A stretch of 64,000 nucleotides of DNA from Bacteroidales bacterium (GTDB lineage Bacteria > Bacteroidota > Bacteroidia > Bacteroidales > UBA932): contig JAFRSW010000022.1 in the NCBI GenBank assembly GCA_017427385.1, forward strand, positions 1 through 64,000. The letters are read 5' to 3'. The notes under the pieces are model-generated. The model had not been told where the DNA came from. It did no database searches and saw nothing but the letters and a program-made list of their open reading frames with translations. Every line of letters begins with the position of its first letter. Within the stretch, counting starts at the first letter, position 1. A program made the position numbers and the translations under genes. This document shows, piece by piece, positions 52,080-61,648 of this stretch.

Positions 52080-53610
52080 CTTTGTTCGTTTTTTGCATAT
52101 ACTCCGCCTCCCTCAGCGTATCTCCCCACATAACCGGCGTCATACCCTTCCAGCGCTCCTGCCTGTACTCTTTAACCAATTCATCTGCAGGCACTTTCAG
52201 GATATCCGCCAACACATCGGCTATCTTCTTTATGCAGAAGGAGCCCTGGCAGGTTCCCATGCCGATGCGGGTATGACGGCGCAGGTCGGAAATGTTGCGC
52301 ACGCCGAAATTCTTCACGGCATACTCGATTTCCGCCCGGGTGACGCTCTCGCACTCGCAGAGTATTTCTCCCCCGGTCTTGAAGTCCATCTGGCTAACCT
52401 CGTTGCCGTGACGGCCGATGGCTGCGCGCATGTTGAAAGGATCCTTGAAGCGGGGCTTGCGGCCCTCCGAACCAGGCAGAGGTTTCACAGCGGTTTCGCA
52501 CTTGGCGGAAGAGCCCAACTTCTTGCATATCAGGTCGGTAGCCATCTCCGCCATCAGGCGGGCGGTGGTAAGTTTGCCTCCGGTGATGGTAATGAGCCCG
52601 GGCACGCCGTCGCGCTCCTCGTGGTCCAGAAGCACGATGCCTCGGCTCACGTTGCGGCCGTCACCGGCCGGATCCGCCACCACGAGCGGACGTACGCCTG
52701 CGTATGCACGGATGATGCGCGTCTGCGCCAGGCAGGGCACCAGCTGTTCGCCTTCGCGAAGCAGCAGTTCCACCTCTTCGGGGGTGGCATGCATGTCGTC
52801 GCAGGTCTCGATGGGCACTTTGTCGGAGGTAGTTCCCAGAACGCTGACCACATCGCCAGGCACGAGGATATCGGCATTAGCGGGCTTGCGGCAGCGGTTG
52901 ATAACCATTTTCGCCACCCTGTGGCCGAAGATGATCAGGGCGCCCTTGCTAGGCATCATGCCAATGTTTACGCCAGCTTCGCGGGCAAGGCCTGCGGTCC
53001 AGATGCCAGCGGCGAGAACCACCTCGCGGGCACGGATGACATCTCCCTTCTGTGTCTTTACGCCCACCACGCGGCCGCCTTCCTTCACAAGCTCGGTCAC
53101 GGCCGTAAACTTCAGTATATCAGCCCCATGGCGCTGCGCATCCAGGATGTGTGCATCCACCAGACGGAAAGGGTCCACCGATGCATCGGGCACCTTGACG
53201 GCGCCTATGATGCGGGGATTGATGGCAGGCTCCATCCTAAGGGCCTCCGCGGGGTCTATGGCCTCGGCGTCGATGCCCGCCTCGCGGCATTTCTTTATGA
53301 AGTTAGCCTGATAGTCGAGTCCATCCTCCGGGAGGGAGATGAACAGGCCCTCGGTCTGTTCCACACAGTTGGAGGCAATGCGGCGCAGAATCCTGTTTTC
53401 CTTTATGCATTCTTCGGCACCCTCGCGGTCGGTTACCGCATAGCGGGCACCGCTGTGAAGCAGGCCGTGGTTGCGGCCGGATGCACCGTCACAGATGTCT
53501 CCACGCTCGATCAACAATGCAGAGAGACCGCGCAACGCGCAGTCCCTCACAGTAGCGGCGCCTGTGATTCCGCCGCCGACTATTATAACGTCATATTCTT
53601 TCAAGGCCAT
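52069..53610 (-). CDS. glpA: Anaerobic glycerol-3-phosphate dehydrogenase, catalytic subunit GlpA
   Basis: The ATG at 53610 gives MALKEYDVIIVGGGITGAATVRDCA, the FAD-binding N-terminus. The 513-residue product has the DAO fold (about 1-350), GLITITGGKLTTARLMAE, and a C-terminal BFD-like [2Fe-2S] domain with CECESVTR and CQGSFC cysteines. It oxidises glycerol-3-phosphate to DHAP. It starts 4 nt after the rfbB stop, so it appears to be transcribed from the rfbB promoter. Confidence 0.9.
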   Translation of the reverse strand: MALKEYDVIIVGGGITGAATVRDCALRGLSALLIERGDICDGASGRNHGLLHSGARYAVTDREGAEECIKENRILRRIASNCVEQTEGLFISLPEDGLDYQANFIKKCREAGIDAEAIDPAEALRMEPAINPRIIGAVKVPDASVDPFRLVDAHILDAQRHGADILKFTAVTELVKEGGRVVGVKTQKGDVIRAREVVLAAGIWTAGLAREAGVNIGMMPSKGALIIFGHRVAKMVINRCRKPANADILVPGDVVSVLGTTSDKVPIETCDDMHATPEEVELLLREGEQLVPCLAQTRIIRAYAGVRPLVVADPAGDGRNVSRGIVLLDHEERDGVPGLITITGGKLTTARLMAEMATDLICKKLGSSAKCETAVKPLPGSEGRKPRFKDPFNMRAAIGRHGNEVSQMDFKTGGEILCECESVTRAEIEYAVKNFGVRNISDLRRHTRIGMGTCQGSFCIKKIADVLADILKVPADELVKEYRQERWKGMTPVMWGDTLREAEYMQKTNKDEI

Positions 53611-53614
53611 CTGA

Positions 53615-54754
53615 TTATCTGCCTTTATACATATCCTCGTAATACTTCTGGTAGTCGCCTGAAGTGACATTGTCCATCCACTCCTGGTTGTCCAGATACC
53701 AGCGCACCGTCTTCTCTATGCCCTCCTCGAACTGAAGACTGGGCTCCCATCCCAACTCACGCTGGAGCTTGGAGGAGTCGATAGCATAGCGGAGGTCGTG
53801 CCCGGCGCGGTCGGTAACATAGGTGATAAGATCGAGGTCCGCACCCTCCGGACGGCCCAGCAGGCGGTCCACCGTGGCGATCAACACCTTTATTATATCA
53901 ATGTTCTTCCACTCGTTGAATCCGCCGATGTTGTAGGTATCGCCCACCTTACCCTCATTGAAGATAAGATCTATCGCCCTGGCATGATCTTCTACATAGA
54001 GCCAGTCACGCACATTCTCGCCCTTTCCGTAGACGGGCAGGGGTTTGCGGTGGCGTATGTTGTTGATGAACAGGGGGATAAGCTTCTCGGGGAACTGATA
54101 GGGGCCGTAGTTGTTGCTGCAGTTAGTAACTATGGTCGGCAGGCCGTAGGTGTCGTGGAAAGCACGCACGAAATGGTCGCTACTGGCCTTTGCGGCACTG
54201 TAGGGGCTGTGCGGCTGATACTTGAGGTCTTCGGTGAAGAACTTCTCGCCGTAGGCAAGATGATGCTTGCCGCTGCTGGCCTTCGTTGTGAATGGAGGCT
54301 TGATACCTTCAGGATTGGTCATTTCCAGAGCACCATAGACTTCGTCGGTGGAGATGTGGTAAAAGCGCTTGCCTTCGTACTTCTCCGGGAGGCTCTCCCA
54401 ATACAGTTTTGCGGCCTGAAGCAGGGACAGCGTACCCATCACGTTCGTCTTGGCAAAGGTGAAGGGATCCTTGATGCTGCGGTCCACGTGGCTCTCTGCG
54501 GCCAGATGGATGATGCCATCCACCTTTTCTTCCTGCATGAGGGCGTAAATGGTGTCGAAATCGCAGATATCCGCCTTAACGAAGCGGTAATTGGGCTTAT
54601 TCTCTATGTCCTTGAGATTGGCCAGATTACCCGCGTAGGTAAGCTTATCTACATTGATTATCTTGCACTCGGGGTATTTGTTAACGAACAATCGGACTAC
54701 GTGGCTGCCTATGAATCCGGCTCCGCCGGTGATGATTATAGATTTGTGGTTCAT
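53615..54754 (-). CDS. rfbB: dTDP-glucose 4,6-dehydratase
   Basis: The ATG at 54754 starts MNHKSIIITGGAGFIGSHVVRLF, the NAD-binding N-terminus; the promoter is just upstream. The 379-residue short-chain dehydrogenase has DKLTYAGNL, AAESHVDRSI, the STDEVYG motif with Thr-Asp-Glu, and YSAAKASSDHFVRA with the catalytic Tyr/Lys. It is part of dTDP-rhamnose synthesis, but rfbA, rfbC and rfbD are not in this window. It heads an apparent operon with glpABC, an unrelated pathway. Confidence 0.9.
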   Translation of the reverse strand: MNHKSIIITGGAGFIGSHVVRLFVNKYPECKIINVDKLTYAGNLANLKDIENKPNYRFVKADICDFDTIYALMQEEKVDGIIHLAAESHVDRSIKDPFTFAKTNVMGTLSLLQAAKLYWESLPEKYEGKRFYHISTDEVYGALEMTNPEGIKPPFTTKASSGKHHLAYGEKFFTEDLKYQPHSPYSAAKASSDHFVRAFHDTYGLPTIVTNCSNNYGPYQFPEKLIPLFINNIRHRKPLPVYGKGENVRDWLYVEDHARAIDLIFNEGKVGDTYNIGGFNEWKNIDIIKVLIATVDRLLGRPEGADLDLITYVTDRAGHDLRYAIDSSKLQRELGWEPSLQFEEGIEKTVRWYLDNQEWMDNVTSGDYQKYYEDMYKGR

Positions 54755-54775
54755 TGACTGATTGGTATATTCGTA

Positions 54776-54783
54776 CAAATATA
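54776..54783 (-). promoter_or_regulatory. -7 box (TATATTTG) of the rfbB-glpABC operon
   Basis: A consensus match 21 nt upstream of the rfbB ATG at 54754. Continuous same-strand genes follow to 50369. Confidence 0.5.
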
Positions 54784-54787
54784 ATAA

Positions 54788-55741
54788 TTATTCCTTTTCG
54801 CGGCTCTTATAAAGTTCATAAGAATTCACCAGATTGTGCCAGATGGCATACAAGCCTCCGGCAACCGATGTGACAGGGGTCATATAATTGATACCGAGCC
54901 AGATGATAAACCCGGTATTCTTCTGCCCCAGGGCCTGGCCTGCAGTGATGGATTCTACCCGGCCATAGCTTCTGGCAACCCTGCGGCCAAGCCAGAACTG
55001 GAAAAGGCAGCAGACAAGTGATACGGCGGCGATGCCGAATGCCACCAGAACTCCTATCCCGCTGGTCACAAGGGCTCCCGTAGCCAGGGAAAGTGCCAGC
55101 GTCAAGCCTATTCCCCATACATAGAATGCCCATCCCACATAACGGGCCAGAGAGCGCTGCACCCCGGGAAGGAGGTAGCGGATAAGCCATGCCAGCACGC
55201 AAGGGAGCACAAGGATGGAGAACACCCTCTTCACAATCGCCCAGAACGCTGCCAGAAAGCTGATTTCCGTTGCAGGGTGCACCAGAGGGATCATCAGGGG
55301 AATCAGGATGCATGCCAGAGTGTCCGACAGAACGGTATAAGTCATGATGCCGGGCAGGCTGCCGCCTATCTTGGAGGTGATGACACCTGCAGCTGCCGCC
55401 GTAGGGCAGATGAAGCAGAGCATCGCGCATTCCAGAAGGATGCGCCCTCCCCCTTCCCTAATGCCTGTGGCCAGAAAAGCAAAGGCAGCAAAAAGCAATG
55501 CCTGCACAGCCACAAGTTCAAAATGCCACTTATGGAATCTGAGGTCCGTAGGTGCGACCACATTCAGTTGAAGGAAAAGCATTACACTCACAAGCAGTGG
55601 CTGAAGCCTGCGGGCAACTGCCATATATCCATCCTCCGAGAAAGCCGGCACATAATGAAGAATCAGATATACGGCTGCCCCAAGCGTCATTGCAATGGGC
55701 AACATCCAGTTCTTCAGGAAAGATTTCTGCTTGTCTAACAT
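54788..55741 (-). CDS. BASS-family (bile acid:sodium symporter-like) transporter
   Basis: The 317-residue product has about nine or ten transmembrane helices. Patterns FICPTAAAAGVITSKIGGS and ALGQKNTGFIIWLG fall in the two crossover regions of the BASS/SBF fold. Relatives carry bile acids, steroid sulfates, pantoate or other organic anions with sodium; the cargo here cannot be told. It lies 4 bp upstream of the rfbB promoter region on the same strand. Confidence 0.75.
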   Translation of the reverse strand: MLDKQKSFLKNWMLPIAMTLGAAVYLILHYVPAFSEDGYMAVARRLQPLLVSVMLFLQLNVVAPTDLRFHKWHFELVAVQALLFAAFAFLATGIREGGGRILLECAMLCFICPTAAAAGVITSKIGGSLPGIMTYTVLSDTLACILIPLMIPLVHPATEISFLAAFWAIVKRVFSILVLPCVLAWLIRYLLPGVQRSLARYVGWAFYVWGIGLTLALSLATGALVTSGIGVLVAFGIAAVSLVCCLFQFWLGRRVARSYGRVESITAGQALGQKNTGFIIWLGINYMTPVTSVAGGLYAIWHNLVNSYELYKSREKE

Positions 55742-55749
55742 TAATGCAA

Positions 55750-55757
55750 CAAATTTA
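55750..55757 (-). promoter_or_regulatory. -7 box (TAAATTTG) of the BASS transporter, near-leaderless
   Basis: A consensus match, 8 nt from the start codon at 55741. Confidence 0.5.
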
Positions 55758-55787
55758 ACTATTATTCGTCATTATTTTGGTTTTATA

Positions 55788-55818
55788 TTTGCATAATAAA
55801 AAAATATATTTACCTTTG
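55788..55818 (+). promoter_or_regulatory. Promoter of the outer-membrane receptor-like gene
   Basis: TTTG at 55788-55791 and TACCTTTG at 55811-55818, with an exact 19-bp spacer. The leader is about 35 nt, to the ATG at 55858. Confidence 0.75.
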
Positions 55819-55857
55819 CAGTGTGATAGTAAACTAATACACTATTAAAAGTAAGTT

Positions 55858-58350
55858 ATGTTTAAGAAATTGTTGGTTATTGTTGGTATCGTTCTGTCCG
55901 GCTTTTCTGCCGCAGCTCAGAATAAAGTTACAGGTAAAGTTGTAGATGCCAGCACCCTCTCACCCGAACCGGGTGCGGTTGTGCAGTTGTTTACCGGCGG
56001 CACCGAAACTGAAAATATGAAGGGATACGCCATCAGCGACTCCCTCGGACTCTTCTCCATATCATATAAGAATATACAGCCCGGCACGGAAAGCATTGTG
56101 CAGGTCATGAACATGGGTCGAAAGACCGTTCAGAAAACCGTTACCCTCCGCGAAGGCACCACCGACGCCGGCGCCATCGCCCTCGAAGATGACATCCAGG
56201 CCATCCAGAGTTCCAAGATATCCGCCGCAAAGCCCCTCATCAAGATGGATGCGGACAAGATTTCCTACGATGTAGAGAACGACACCGACGCCAAGGCCAG
56301 CAATGTGCTGGACCTGCTCCGCAAGGTTCCCATGGTCACTGTGGACGGCCAGGACAATATCACTGTGAACGGCAGCAGCAGCTTCAAGGTCTATGTAGAC
56401 GGCAAGCCCAACCAGATGATCAGCGCGAATCCTTCCAAGGTATTCAAGTCCATGCCGGCATCGGCTGTCAAGGGCATCGAGGTCATAACCAACCCGGGTG
56501 CGAAGTATGACGCCGAAGGCACCGGCGGTGTGCTAAACCTCACCATGGCCCGCACGGAAGATGGCAAGAGCGCTCTTCCGGATGGAGCAAGCGGCAGCGT
56601 CAGCGCCGGGATAGACACCCAGGGCAGCCTTAGCGGCGGTCTCTATCTCAATGCCAAGAAGGGCAAACTCACTGTGGGCGGTGATATTTATACCGGACTC
56701 GAAAGGCAATGGGATCTTTCACAGGAGACCAACCAGCATTTCGTTTCCACAAAAACCGATATTGCGGAGAATTATCATGTCGCTAAAAGTACCAACCCGT
56801 ATCTTTTCGGAGACATCAACGCCAGCTACGAACTGGATACCCTGAATCTCTTCTCCGCAAGCCTGGGAATCATGAGCTGGGCATACAACCAGGACGCAAC
56901 GGGCTCCGGGAGTGCCACCGTCGGCGGCACTCCCCTATATAGTTACGACGGCTTCGGCTCAGCATCGGGCGGTTCCAATGGCATAAATGCCAGTTTCGAC
57001 TGGCAGCACAACTTCGCCGGCAACAAAGAGAAGATGTTCACCCTGTCCTACCGTTTCTCAGGCGACCCTGAAAACCAATTTACCGAAAGGAGATACGACA
57101 ACGTTACCGGCACTGCCATGAACGATGTCAAGGTAGATGGGAAGAACGTATCGCAGGAGCACACGTTCCAGGCGGACTATACCACGCCCATAGCCAAGGG
57201 GCAGACCCTCAGCAGCGGCCTGAAGTATATCTACCGCAACAATTACTCGAACGACGAGTATTACATCGATCCCGGCACCGGCTATGTTCTGCAGCCCACC
57301 AAGGATTCCGAGTATCATCATCACAACAACATAGCGGCAGCCTACACGGAATACGCAGGCAGTTTCGGCAAATTCTCCACCAAGGTCGGCCTGCGCTACG
57401 AATACACTTTCCTGGACGTGCAGTTCGAAGACGGAACCAGCTACGATGGGCATTACGACAATCTAGTTCCGAATGTCAGCCTGCAGTACAATCTTGGGCA
57501 GACATCGAACCTTGGCCTGACCTACAACATGCGTATCAGCCGCCCCGGTATCACCTACCTCAATCCTTTCGTCAACCGTGGCGAGCCCAATAAAATATCT
57601 TATGGCAATCCCGATATCCAGCCGGAGAAAACCCATAACTTCGGCCTGAAGTACAACTATTTCTCCCCCAAGTTCATGTTGAATGCAGGACTTATGTACC
57701 GCTTCGGCGAAGGTGGCATATCATCCTACCAGAAATACGCTGCGGATCCTGATGATCCCTCCAGGATGATCCTTCATTCCACCTATGGCAACATCGTGAG
57801 CAACAGCACATACGGCGTCAACTGGTTCATCAACTGGAATCCGGTAAAGGACACCAGAATCTACACGAGCAGCAACCTTGGATACACGGTAATCTCAAGC
57901 CCGCAGCTTAATCAGAGCAACAGCGGCTTCAACGGACACTTCATGTTCGGTGCTCAGCAGACCATATTCTGGGATATGCGCTTGAGCGCGAATCTCTTCG
58001 GCGCTACGAAAAGATACACCCTGCAGGGATGGGGCAGCGGATTCAGCGGATTGTCCCTTGGCGTGAGCAAAAGCTTCCTGGAAGAGAAACTCAACGTATC
58101 CCTCCGTGGATTTACCAACGTCAAAGGCGGAAAGTACTTCTATTTCGAGAACTACACCGAGGGCAAAGATTTCACCACGCATAGCAAGGTTTACATTCCT
58201 ATCCGCAGCGTCGGCATAGAACTGACCTACAACTTCGGAAAGAGCAACATCCAGGTCAAGAAGGCCCAGAGGACCATCACCAACGATGATGTGGTGAACG
58301 CCCAGAACGCCATGCAGCAGCAAAGCGCACAGACAAGTATGCAACAATAA
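55858..58350 (+). CDS. TonB-receptor-like outer-membrane beta-barrel protein
   Basis: The 830-residue product has a signal peptide (about 1-21), a carboxypeptidase-like regulatory domain (about 23-115), a plug (about 125-240; VLDLLRKVPMVTVDGQDNITVNG, in its parts LRKVPMVTVDG and SVNG-like strand, and IEVITNPGAKYDAEGTGGVLNL) and an OMP_b-brl_3-type barrel. A Gln/Met-rich tail follows the last barrel strand (ELTYNFGKSN), unusual for a receptor, where the last strand normally ends the protein. It starts 3 nt before an HAD lipoprotein gene in the same unit. Cargo is unknown. Confidence 0.85.
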   Translation: MFKKLLVIVGIVLSGFSAAAQNKVTGKVVDASTLSPEPGAVVQLFTGGTETENMKGYAISDSLGLFSISYKNIQPGTESIVQVMNMGRKTVQKTVTLREGTTDAGAIALEDDIQAIQSSKISAAKPLIKMDADKISYDVENDTDAKASNVLDLLRKVPMVTVDGQDNITVNGSSSFKVYVDGKPNQMISANPSKVFKSMPASAVKGIEVITNPGAKYDAEGTGGVLNLTMARTEDGKSALPDGASGSVSAGIDTQGSLSGGLYLNAKKGKLTVGGDIYTGLERQWDLSQETNQHFVSTKTDIAENYHVAKSTNPYLFGDINASYELDTLNLFSASLGIMSWAYNQDATGSGSATVGGTPLYSYDGFGSASGGSNGINASFDWQHNFAGNKEKMFTLSYRFSGDPENQFTERRYDNVTGTAMNDVKVDGKNVSQEHTFQADYTTPIAKGQTLSSGLKYIYRNNYSNDEYYIDPGTGYVLQPTKDSEYHHHNNIAAAYTEYAGSFGKFSTKVGLRYEYTFLDVQFEDGTSYDGHYDNLVPNVSLQYNLGQTSNLGLTYNMRISRPGITYLNPFVNRGEPNKISYGNPDIQPEKTHNFGLKYNYFSPKFMLNAGLMYRFGEGGISSYQKYAADPDDPSRMILHSTYGNIVSNSTYGVNWFINWNPVKDTRIYTSSNLGYTVISSPQLNQSNSGFNGHFMFGAQQTIFWDMRLSANLFGATKRYTLQGWGSGFSGLSLGVSKSFLEEKLNVSLRGFTNVKGGKYFYFENYTEGKDFTTHSKVYIPIRSVGIELTYNFGKSNIQVKKAQRTITNDDVVNAQNAMQQQSAQTSMQQ

Positions 58351-58353
58351 AAT

Positions 58354-59553
58354 ATGATTAAACCCTTTAAATCCCTTATCCTTGTTGCGGCCGCCATTTC
58401 CATGACGGCCTGCAATGCTCCTATGCCCCGGGGCAACTGGAGCAAAGCCCCCTACATGGCTCTCTGCCAGCTGATGAAAGAATGCAAGGCTGAAGCCGAC
58501 GCAGCCGGACACAACGTGAACTACGCAGTCTTCGACTACGACAACACCACCGTCCTCCAGGACGTGGAACTCGCCAGCACCGCCTGGCAGATCGAGAACC
58601 TGCGCTTCAAGTTCACCCCCGACCAGGTAGAGGACATCTTTTCCTATAGCATCCCCGACCCCGACAAAGCCCTTCCCGGCATAGGTGCCGAAGGCATCAG
58701 TTCCAGGATGCTCATAGCCGACATCACCTCGGACTACCGTGCCATGCTGGAATCAGCCGGTGTTTCCTGCGGATGGGAACTCACCCCGGAGCAGCTGGCC
58801 GAAGTGCAGCAGATGCCTGAGTTCCAGGACATCCGCGCCAAGATATGGTGCCTCTACGAAGGGCTGTTCTTCGCATTCAGCTATCACGAGGCCTTCCCCG
58901 TGCTGATGGCCATGTTCCATGGCCTGACCTACCCGGAGGTGGATGCCCTCATGAAGGAAGGCATAGCCGCACAGGTGGCCAAGGGGCGCCTTGGGGACGT
59001 TGTCTGGGAGAGCCCGGAGATGGGGCAGGCCGGCAAGGTCAGCTACATCATTCCGGACGGGCTTGCACTCAGTCAGGAGATGCGCAATCTCTACAAGGCC
59101 CTGCCCGAAAACGGCATCGACGTATATGTGTATTCAGCTTCGATGGAGGCCGTTGTGGAGGCCATGGCCTGCGATCCCCAGTATCTCGGCCTGGACACCG
59201 CACAGGTGTTCTCCCTCCGCCTGGTGAAGGGTGAAGAAGGGCTAGTTTCGCAGGATTATCTTCCCGGCTACGTGCAGCCCTACAAAACAGGCAAGACGGA
59301 AGCCATCCGCACCTACACCACTCCTAAATACGGGCGCGATCCCGTGCTGATAGGCGGCGACAGCAACGGAGACTACTCCATGCTCACCTCCTTCCCCGGC
59401 ATGCGCGTGGGCCTCATCATCGACAAGGGCCAGACAGAGTCCGGCATAGGCGACCTGCGCAAGCAGGCCCTGGAGGCAGAAGCCGGAGGGGCTCCGAGCA
59501 AGTACGTGCTCCAGCGGCGAGGGGATCCCAAACCGGAATTCAAGAGGAAGTAA
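58354..59553 (+). CDS. HAD-superfamily phosphatase, lipoprotein
   Basis: The 399-residue product has a lipoprotein signal (Cys 20, MTAC). HAD motif I is FDYDNTTV (Asp61, Asp63), motif II is YVYSAS, motif III Lys is in KTGKTEAI, and motif IV is GGDSNGDYSML, so catalysis should be intact. A helical cap fills the middle. It resembles phosphoserine-phosphatase-like periplasmic HADs. As a probable outer-membrane lipoprotein, it may dephosphorylate a ligand before import by the receptor encoded 3 nt upstream (inference). Confidence 0.85.
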   Translation: MIKPFKSLILVAAAISMTACNAPMPRGNWSKAPYMALCQLMKECKAEADAAGHNVNYAVFDYDNTTVLQDVELASTAWQIENLRFKFTPDQVEDIFSYSIPDPDKALPGIGAEGISSRMLIADITSDYRAMLESAGVSCGWELTPEQLAEVQQMPEFQDIRAKIWCLYEGLFFAFSYHEAFPVLMAMFHGLTYPEVDALMKEGIAAQVAKGRLGDVVWESPEMGQAGKVSYIIPDGLALSQEMRNLYKALPENGIDVYVYSASMEAVVEAMACDPQYLGLDTAQVFSLRLVKGEEGLVSQDYLPGYVQPYKTGKTEAIRTYTTPKYGRDPVLIGGDSNGDYSMLTSFPGMRVGLIIDKGQTESGIGDLRKQALEAEAGGAPSKYVLQRRGDPKPEFKRK

Positions 59554-59557
59554 ATAA

Positions 59558-59585
59558 ATGAGGGCGCTCAAACGAGCGTCCTCAT
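59558..59585. terminator. Hairpin between convergent genes, possible weak terminator
   Basis: A 12-bp stem (59558-59569 with 59574-59585, one G-U pair) and 4-base loop span the stop codon of the P-type ATPase gene. On the minus strand it is followed by TTATTTAC. The U-run is weak. Confidence 0.45.
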
Positions 59586-61475
59586 TGCATTCAATACGGC
59601 GAGTACCGTAACTCCAACATCAGCGAATACCGCCAGCCACATGGGTGCAAGGCCGATGGCTGCGAGTGCCAGCACGGCCAGTTTCACGGCTATTGCGAAC
59701 CAGATGTTCTGACGGGCGATGCGCACCGTCCTGCGGGCGATTCCGATGGCGGTCGCTATCTTGCCGGGGTCGTCATCCATCAGTACCACGTCCGCCGCCT
59801 CTATTGCGGCATCAGAGCCAAGGGCTCCCATGGCTATGCCCACGTCCGCCCGGGCGAGCACCGGCGCATCGTTTATGCCGTCGCCAACGAAAGCAACGGT
59901 GCCGGTCATGTCTGCCAGAATACGCTCAATTTCAGCCACTTTGCCATCCGGCAGGAGTTCCGAACGCACATCGTCCAGACCAAGTTCTGCCGCCACCGAG
60001 GAGGCCACTGCAGCGCTGTCTCCGGTGAGCATCACAGTCTTCTCCACTCCAGCCTTCTTCAGCGTCGAAAGCGCTTCCTCCGCACCGGGCTTCACCCTGT
60101 CGGATATGACTATATGGCCTGCGTAGGTGCCGTCGATGGCTACATGCACTACCGTGCCGGAGTGCTCTCCCCTGCCACATTCGTGAACCTCTATTCCAAG
60201 CTCTTCCATCAGTTTCAGATTGCCGGCACACACGGTCTGGCCGTTAACGCGAGCCCGCACCCCTTTTCCAGCAAACTCCTGTATATCAGCTACTTCGCAG
60301 TCATCCTTTTCGTTCTCATACGCCCTCCTGAGAGCCTCTGCGATGGGGTGGGTAGACAGCCTTTCCACATGGGCAGCCAGGTGCAGCAGGTCCCTCTCCC
60401 CTATCATCTCCGGATGCACCGCGGTAACCTCGAACACACCCTCAGTCAGCGTGCCGGTCTTATCGAACACCACCGTATCGAGCCTGGAGAGGGCCTCAAG
60501 CCAGTTGGAACCCTTGACGAGGATGCCCTTGCGGGATGCTCCGCCTATGCCCCCGAAGAAGCTCAGCGGCACCGAAATCACCAGTGCGCACGGGCAGGAC
60601 ACGATGAGGAAGGTGAGCGCCCGGTAGAGCCAGGTGGCGAAGGCGCCCTCGAAGAACACGGGAGGTATGACAGCCAGCAGCACAGCCGCCCCCACAACGA
60701 TCGGGGTGTAGACCCTGGCGAAGCGGGTGATGAAGGATTCGCTTTTCGACTTGTGGTCGGCCGCGTGCTCCACGAGTTCCAGGATGCGGCTGGCGGTGGA
60801 TTCCCCGAAGACCTTCTCCACCCTCACGCGCAGCACGCCGGTGAGATTGATGCAGCCGGAAGCTATGCTATCGCCCTCCGAAATGCCTCTGGGCACGCTT
60901 TCTCCCGTCAGGGCCTTTGTGTCCAGTGAGGACCTGCCCTCTATGACCGTGCCGTCCAAGGGCACTCTCTCCCCGGGTTTCACGACGATGATATCTCCCA
61001 CCAGCACCTCTTCCGGGCTGACGGTCTTAAGGCCGTCCTCCGTCTCAAGATTGGCGATGTCCGGGCGTATGTCCATCAAAGCGGATATGCTCTTGCGGCT
61101 TCGTCCCTCGGCAATGCCCTCGAAAAGCTCTCCGAGTTGGAAGAAAAGCATTACGAAGACCGCCTCCGGAAACTGGCTCTGCGCGCCGGGAAGAAAACCG
61201 ATGGCGAGGGCGCCCAAGGTCGCGACTCCCATCAGGAAATCTTCATCCAGGGCCTCCCCTTCCAGCAGCTTTTCTGCGCCCTCGCAGAGGGTCTCCCAAC
61301 CAACTATCAGATAAGGTATGAGGTAAATCAGCAGGTACTGCCATGTCTTCCACGCCGTGTGTTTCTCAATAAAGATGCAACCGACAAGCAGGACGGCCGC
61401 GGCCACCAGTTTAATGATAGTCTCCCGAAGCTCGTGGTCTTCGTGATGATGCTCGTGAGTATGTTCGTGTGCCAT
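59568..61475 (-). CDS. Heavy-metal-transporting P1B-type ATPase
   Basis: The 635-residue product has a His-rich N-terminus (HEHTHEHHHEDHE) in place of a CxxC metal-binding domain, a membrane CPC motif (SCPCALVIS, about 294), phosphorylation site DKTGT (about 341), TGES and GDGINDAP (about 530). The CPC plus His-rich tail suggests zinc, cadmium or cobalt export (ZntA-like) rather than copper. It stands alone, with no metal regulator beside it. Confidence 0.9.
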   Translation of the reverse strand: MAHEHTHEHHHEDHELRETIIKLVAAAVLLVGCIFIEKHTAWKTWQYLLIYLIPYLIVGWETLCEGAEKLLEGEALDEDFLMGVATLGALAIGFLPGAQSQFPEAVFVMLFFQLGELFEGIAEGRSRKSISALMDIRPDIANLETEDGLKTVSPEEVLVGDIIVVKPGERVPLDGTVIEGRSSLDTKALTGESVPRGISEGDSIASGCINLTGVLRVRVEKVFGESTASRILELVEHAADHKSKSESFITRFARVYTPIVVGAAVLLAVIPPVFFEGAFATWLYRALTFLIVSCPCALVISVPLSFFGGIGGASRKGILVKGSNWLEALSRLDTVVFDKTGTLTEGVFEVTAVHPEMIGERDLLHLAAHVERLSTHPIAEALRRAYENEKDDCEVADIQEFAGKGVRARVNGQTVCAGNLKLMEELGIEVHECGRGEHSGTVVHVAIDGTYAGHIVISDRVKPGAEEALSTLKKAGVEKTVMLTGDSAAVASSVAAELGLDDVRSELLPDGKVAEIERILADMTGTVAFVGDGINDAPVLARADVGIAMGALGSDAAIEAADVVLMDDDPGKIATAIGIARRTVRIARQNIWFAIAVKLAVLALAAIGLAPMWLAVFADVGVTVLAVLNAMRTLV

Positions 61476-61614
61476 AAGCGTTTTGTTTTCTGACAGCGAA
61501 TTTAAGGCATTCTGCGCAGGGTTCAGGCAGGGCTCATAATAAATGATGATTGACCATTGGAAAACTTGTTGATAAATAGCTGAAAAATATGTGATTGAAT
61601 ATCAAAAAAAAGTC

Positions 61615-61622
61615 TATATTTG
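61615..61622 (+). promoter_or_regulatory. -7 box (TATATTTG) of the DUF2795 gene
   Basis: A consensus match with ATTG at 61594-61597 as a possible -33 (17-bp spacer). It excludes the upstream in-frame ATG at 61595 as a start. Confidence 0.5.
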
Positions 61623-61648
61623 CGCGAAATTCGAAAACGACTGGTACT

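Noticed and set aside
51991..53667. 558-codon open frame antisense to glpA and glpB
   Set aside because: It has no recognisable domain and is His/Ala/Gly-rich, typical of the antisense frame of GC-rich coding DNA; glpA/glpB motifs are clear on the other strand.
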